From the NCBI RefSeq assembly GCF_000003815.2, contig NC_049981.1:24627675-24691674 (forward strand): 64,000 nucleotides of DNA, written 5' to 3'. Shown here in pieces: positions 61,483 to 64,000 of this stretch; within the stretch, counting starts at the first letter, position 1; each line of letters begins with the position of its first letter. Under the pieces are notes generated by a model. That model was not told the origin of the DNA. It worked only from the letters and a program-made list of their open reading frames with translations, and searched no databases. The translations under genes were made by a program, and so were the position numbers. This DNA is from Branchiostoma floridae. Its lineage: Eukaryota; Chordata; Leptocardii; Amphioxiformes; Branchiostomatidae.

Positions 61483-64000
61483 CTGGTGAGTGCACAGCTG
61501 ACAACAGTCGGCATTAAGCCCATCTCTTGTTAGTCCCGAAGGCCGTTAATTGAATTAGCCTGTTTATATCTACCTTCTGGGCAACACTTTGTGTTAATTC
61601 AAGAGGGGATTGCAGTTATGTTTTGCTTTAGGAATGATAAAGATCGTTTTATAAGATATTAACAGATCATTTGATACACAAAACTATATGATCGGAACAG
61701 GTTTGTTACAAACATTTAACCTGAAATATACAGCTCTGTACTATGTGCTCTCAATTCTTTAGAATGTATTTGTATGTTATGCCATGTGAAAAAGCTTTAT
61801 GCCAATTAAAACAACTCTACAATGGCCTGCCAATGTTTACCAGAGTCCGTTATCGTGACTATACCAGTCCTGTCAGAACCGATATGTCAACCCAAACTAG
61901 ATACCTTTGGTCCACTACACGATCATGTGTCTTGATATCACGCCAAGAAGAATCGGGCTATTGACCTTTGGAAAATTTGAAAAACAATTCAACTTCGTTC
62001 ATCGTCAATCTTTGGAGAGAAGAGCAAACAACAGTCACTTTCTGCACCTTAACTGTCTTTTCGTTAATGTATGATATAAACCCAGTATCCTCCCTGTCCT
62101 TTCCAAGTTTGCTAAAAGCTAATACAGGTTAGGATAATGTTTAAATGGCATTTTAAACAGCACAGGCAGATGTATCTTTCTAGACGTGATCTTGAATGTA
62201 AGCGAATTAACCTTTGCACTTGATCTTGACAGAGGATAGAATAACGATTAGCCAAAAACTTCTCATTGCCTTGTTTGGAAGATTTCATGCCCGAATGGTC
62301 TTTGGAACAACACCAATGTATTTATCTTTTCAGACGTGAACTTAATTGTAATTTCGCCTGTAAGTGAAGTCAATTTTTCACTCATTTACACGGTTTTGCA
62401 GCTAGCAGTGATGTACCTTTACTTGGATGGCCTTCAGGTCTTTGACTTGCGATTGAGAGGTGCATGTGAGGTGTGTGTTTCCAGGAAATGGAGTTCTGCA
62501 ATTATGCTTTACTCAGAAAGTATTTTTGCTTCACTCAGAAAGCTTTTCTACCTGAGAGCATCAATTTTCAGTTAACATTTGCATCTGACCTGCTCCGAAA
62601 GGTCCCGCTTCTTTAGATTAACCTTAGGTTATCTGCTCAATATGAAAACTGTTTTCATCCGTAGACAGCTGACATTAGAGCTATTTTATCGCCACTATAC
62701 TTGAACTTTAAATCATTTTGTGCTTATCAGGGACATTAATGTCAACTACGACTTATATTTTTTCAATATAGAAAAATCGATAACATCGGCGCATTATACC
62801 TGTAACTATCTTCAGCCTGCTTTTGAAATCTCTATTGCAGAACTACTTATTTATGTATTGCAAAAGTGGGCTTTGAGTATTCTATATTTCTGTCTCCCAA
62901 TTTTTAGTTCACAATTCTATCCCTGTCTTCTCTCTCTTCTATGCATATTTGCCTTTCTCTGCTGCTCCTTCCAGGCTGCCAAAACTATCTTTGAATTCAG
63001 CAATTCCCTTTTTGCCTATGCCCTACATCATTCAAACACCTGGGCTGATTCAACATACACTCCGGGAGAAGGGATGGGAGACAACGCTGTGCTGGCATTT
63101 TTTCTCAAATGGAATATTATTGGAAGGGCTGATTAAAACGCTTCCGAAAGACAGGCATGCCTAGCGCTCGACAATGGACCAAAGACAAACTAAGTTTCCT
63201 TACTTTTTGATAGATTTGTAACAGCCGTCCCAGAAACAGTGCATAACCGATAGACAACAGCTTGATGCCCAGAACGATTCCTGTTAACCAGACTCCAGGG
63301 TGATTATTAAAGATTTGTTAAAATCAGGTTCATAAGTTGCCAGGCGTAAGGCGAACCATCTCTGGCGGGCGATCCCTCTGAACAATATTTCACCCTATCT
63401 GTTCAATTTATACTTATCTATTTAACCCCGGGGAGGTCACCTTTCCTTCTCCTTCCCTTCTTTTCAATCTTTATTTCCCTTTGGTGAGATCTTGACAGGA
63501 GTCAGAGCCCTGATCTTCTCCTGCTGATCCTTAATTACGTATTTGCTGACAAAACGGCGCCTTCGATGCCTGAGCGCGGGGGTCTGGGTGGAGATATAAC
63601 CCTCCAGCAACCAATCATGGACACAAGCCTTATTTATAACCGTCACCTTTAACCTTCTATGTTTGCCCATCTTTCCGTGGCTCTAAACCAGCAGCAGCAA
63701 TAGATACGATAAGGCGATTTTGCTGAATATACCGTAGTGCAAAACACAAAGTCAAGCTATAAAATTTCAGATCATGAAAGATGTTCGCATTTACTTCAAT
63801 CCCGAAGTTTTTGGCTGTGACATAGTTTTGCTACGTGACTAGAAATTCGATATTCCATTTTTGATAATCATACAATAGAACAAAAATGATAATGAATTTT
63901 AAGCAGTCAAGATAAAGTTTACGTGGAAAAATAAGACGTTAACATTTTTTACATCAGAACGAGAATCGCTTAATGGAAAGATTACATAAAACAAAGGCAT
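61483..64000. other. 2.5 kb upstream of the candidate Cys-rich exon
   Basis: If the exon at 61336-61482 is real, this is intron or contains its upstream exons. None is convincing. A 68-aa basic minus-strand ORF (63670-63464) has a good start context but no recognisable family. Confidence 0.4.

Noticed and set aside
63464-63670. 68-aa basic minus-strand ORF with good start context
   Set aside because: There is a stop just upstream and no family resemblance, TATA box or splice evidence. The length is within chance, though transcript data could revive it.

Overview
This is invertebrate-type animal nuclear DNA. It is AT-rich and intron-rich, has GT..AG introns and many degenerate transposon and SINE/LINE remnants, and contains two 100-base assembly gaps. 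One gene is clearly recognisable: a five-exon class A GPCR on the minus strand (CDS 19673 down to 933, 426 aa). It resembles vertebrate neuropeptide FF receptors. The residues [23 protein letters not shown] and NPIVYGYF, together with GC-rich exons in AT-rich DNA and a tRNA-derived SINE, suggest an invertebrate deuterostome. Amphioxus (Branchiostoma) is my best guess, but this is an inference.

Layout. 1-932: 3' side of the receptor gene, with a candidate ATTAAA poly(A) signal. 933-4916: exons 5, 4, 3 and 2 with introns of 279, 1780 and 936 bp. 4917-19381: intron 1 (14.5 kb), with no gene of its own but a piggyBac-like non-autonomous element, a 212-bp foldback, SINE copies and several dispersed repeats. 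19382-19673: exon 1 with the start codon. 19674-19990: 5' UTR and a GC-rich patch that is the likely proximal promoter.

19990-64000: 44 kb without a confidently recognisable gene. It holds a tandem array of TTTGCATAAT palindromes (20.7-21.6 kb), two LINE 3' tails, a diverged tandem duplication of about 5.6 kb (26.5-29.9 against 32.0-35.5 kb), a 1.07-kb TIR element, a 241-bp MITE with target-site duplication, a frameshifted ORF with CCAAT boxes upstream (37.2-37.9 kb), a 651-bp foldback (43.5-44.1 kb), a 327-bp tandem duplication (51 kb) and a 1.4-kb tandem duplication (57.4-59.9 kb). Two short GC-rich minus-strand segments look like terminal exons of unknown genes: 22870-23010, and 61336-61482. 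The second is cysteine-rich and followed by AATAAA plus a GU-rich tract.

Functionally, only the receptor can be interpreted: a plasma-membrane peptide receptor expected to bind an RFamide-type ligand and signal through G proteins. No CRISPR array, operon, rRNA or intact tRNA gene was seen.
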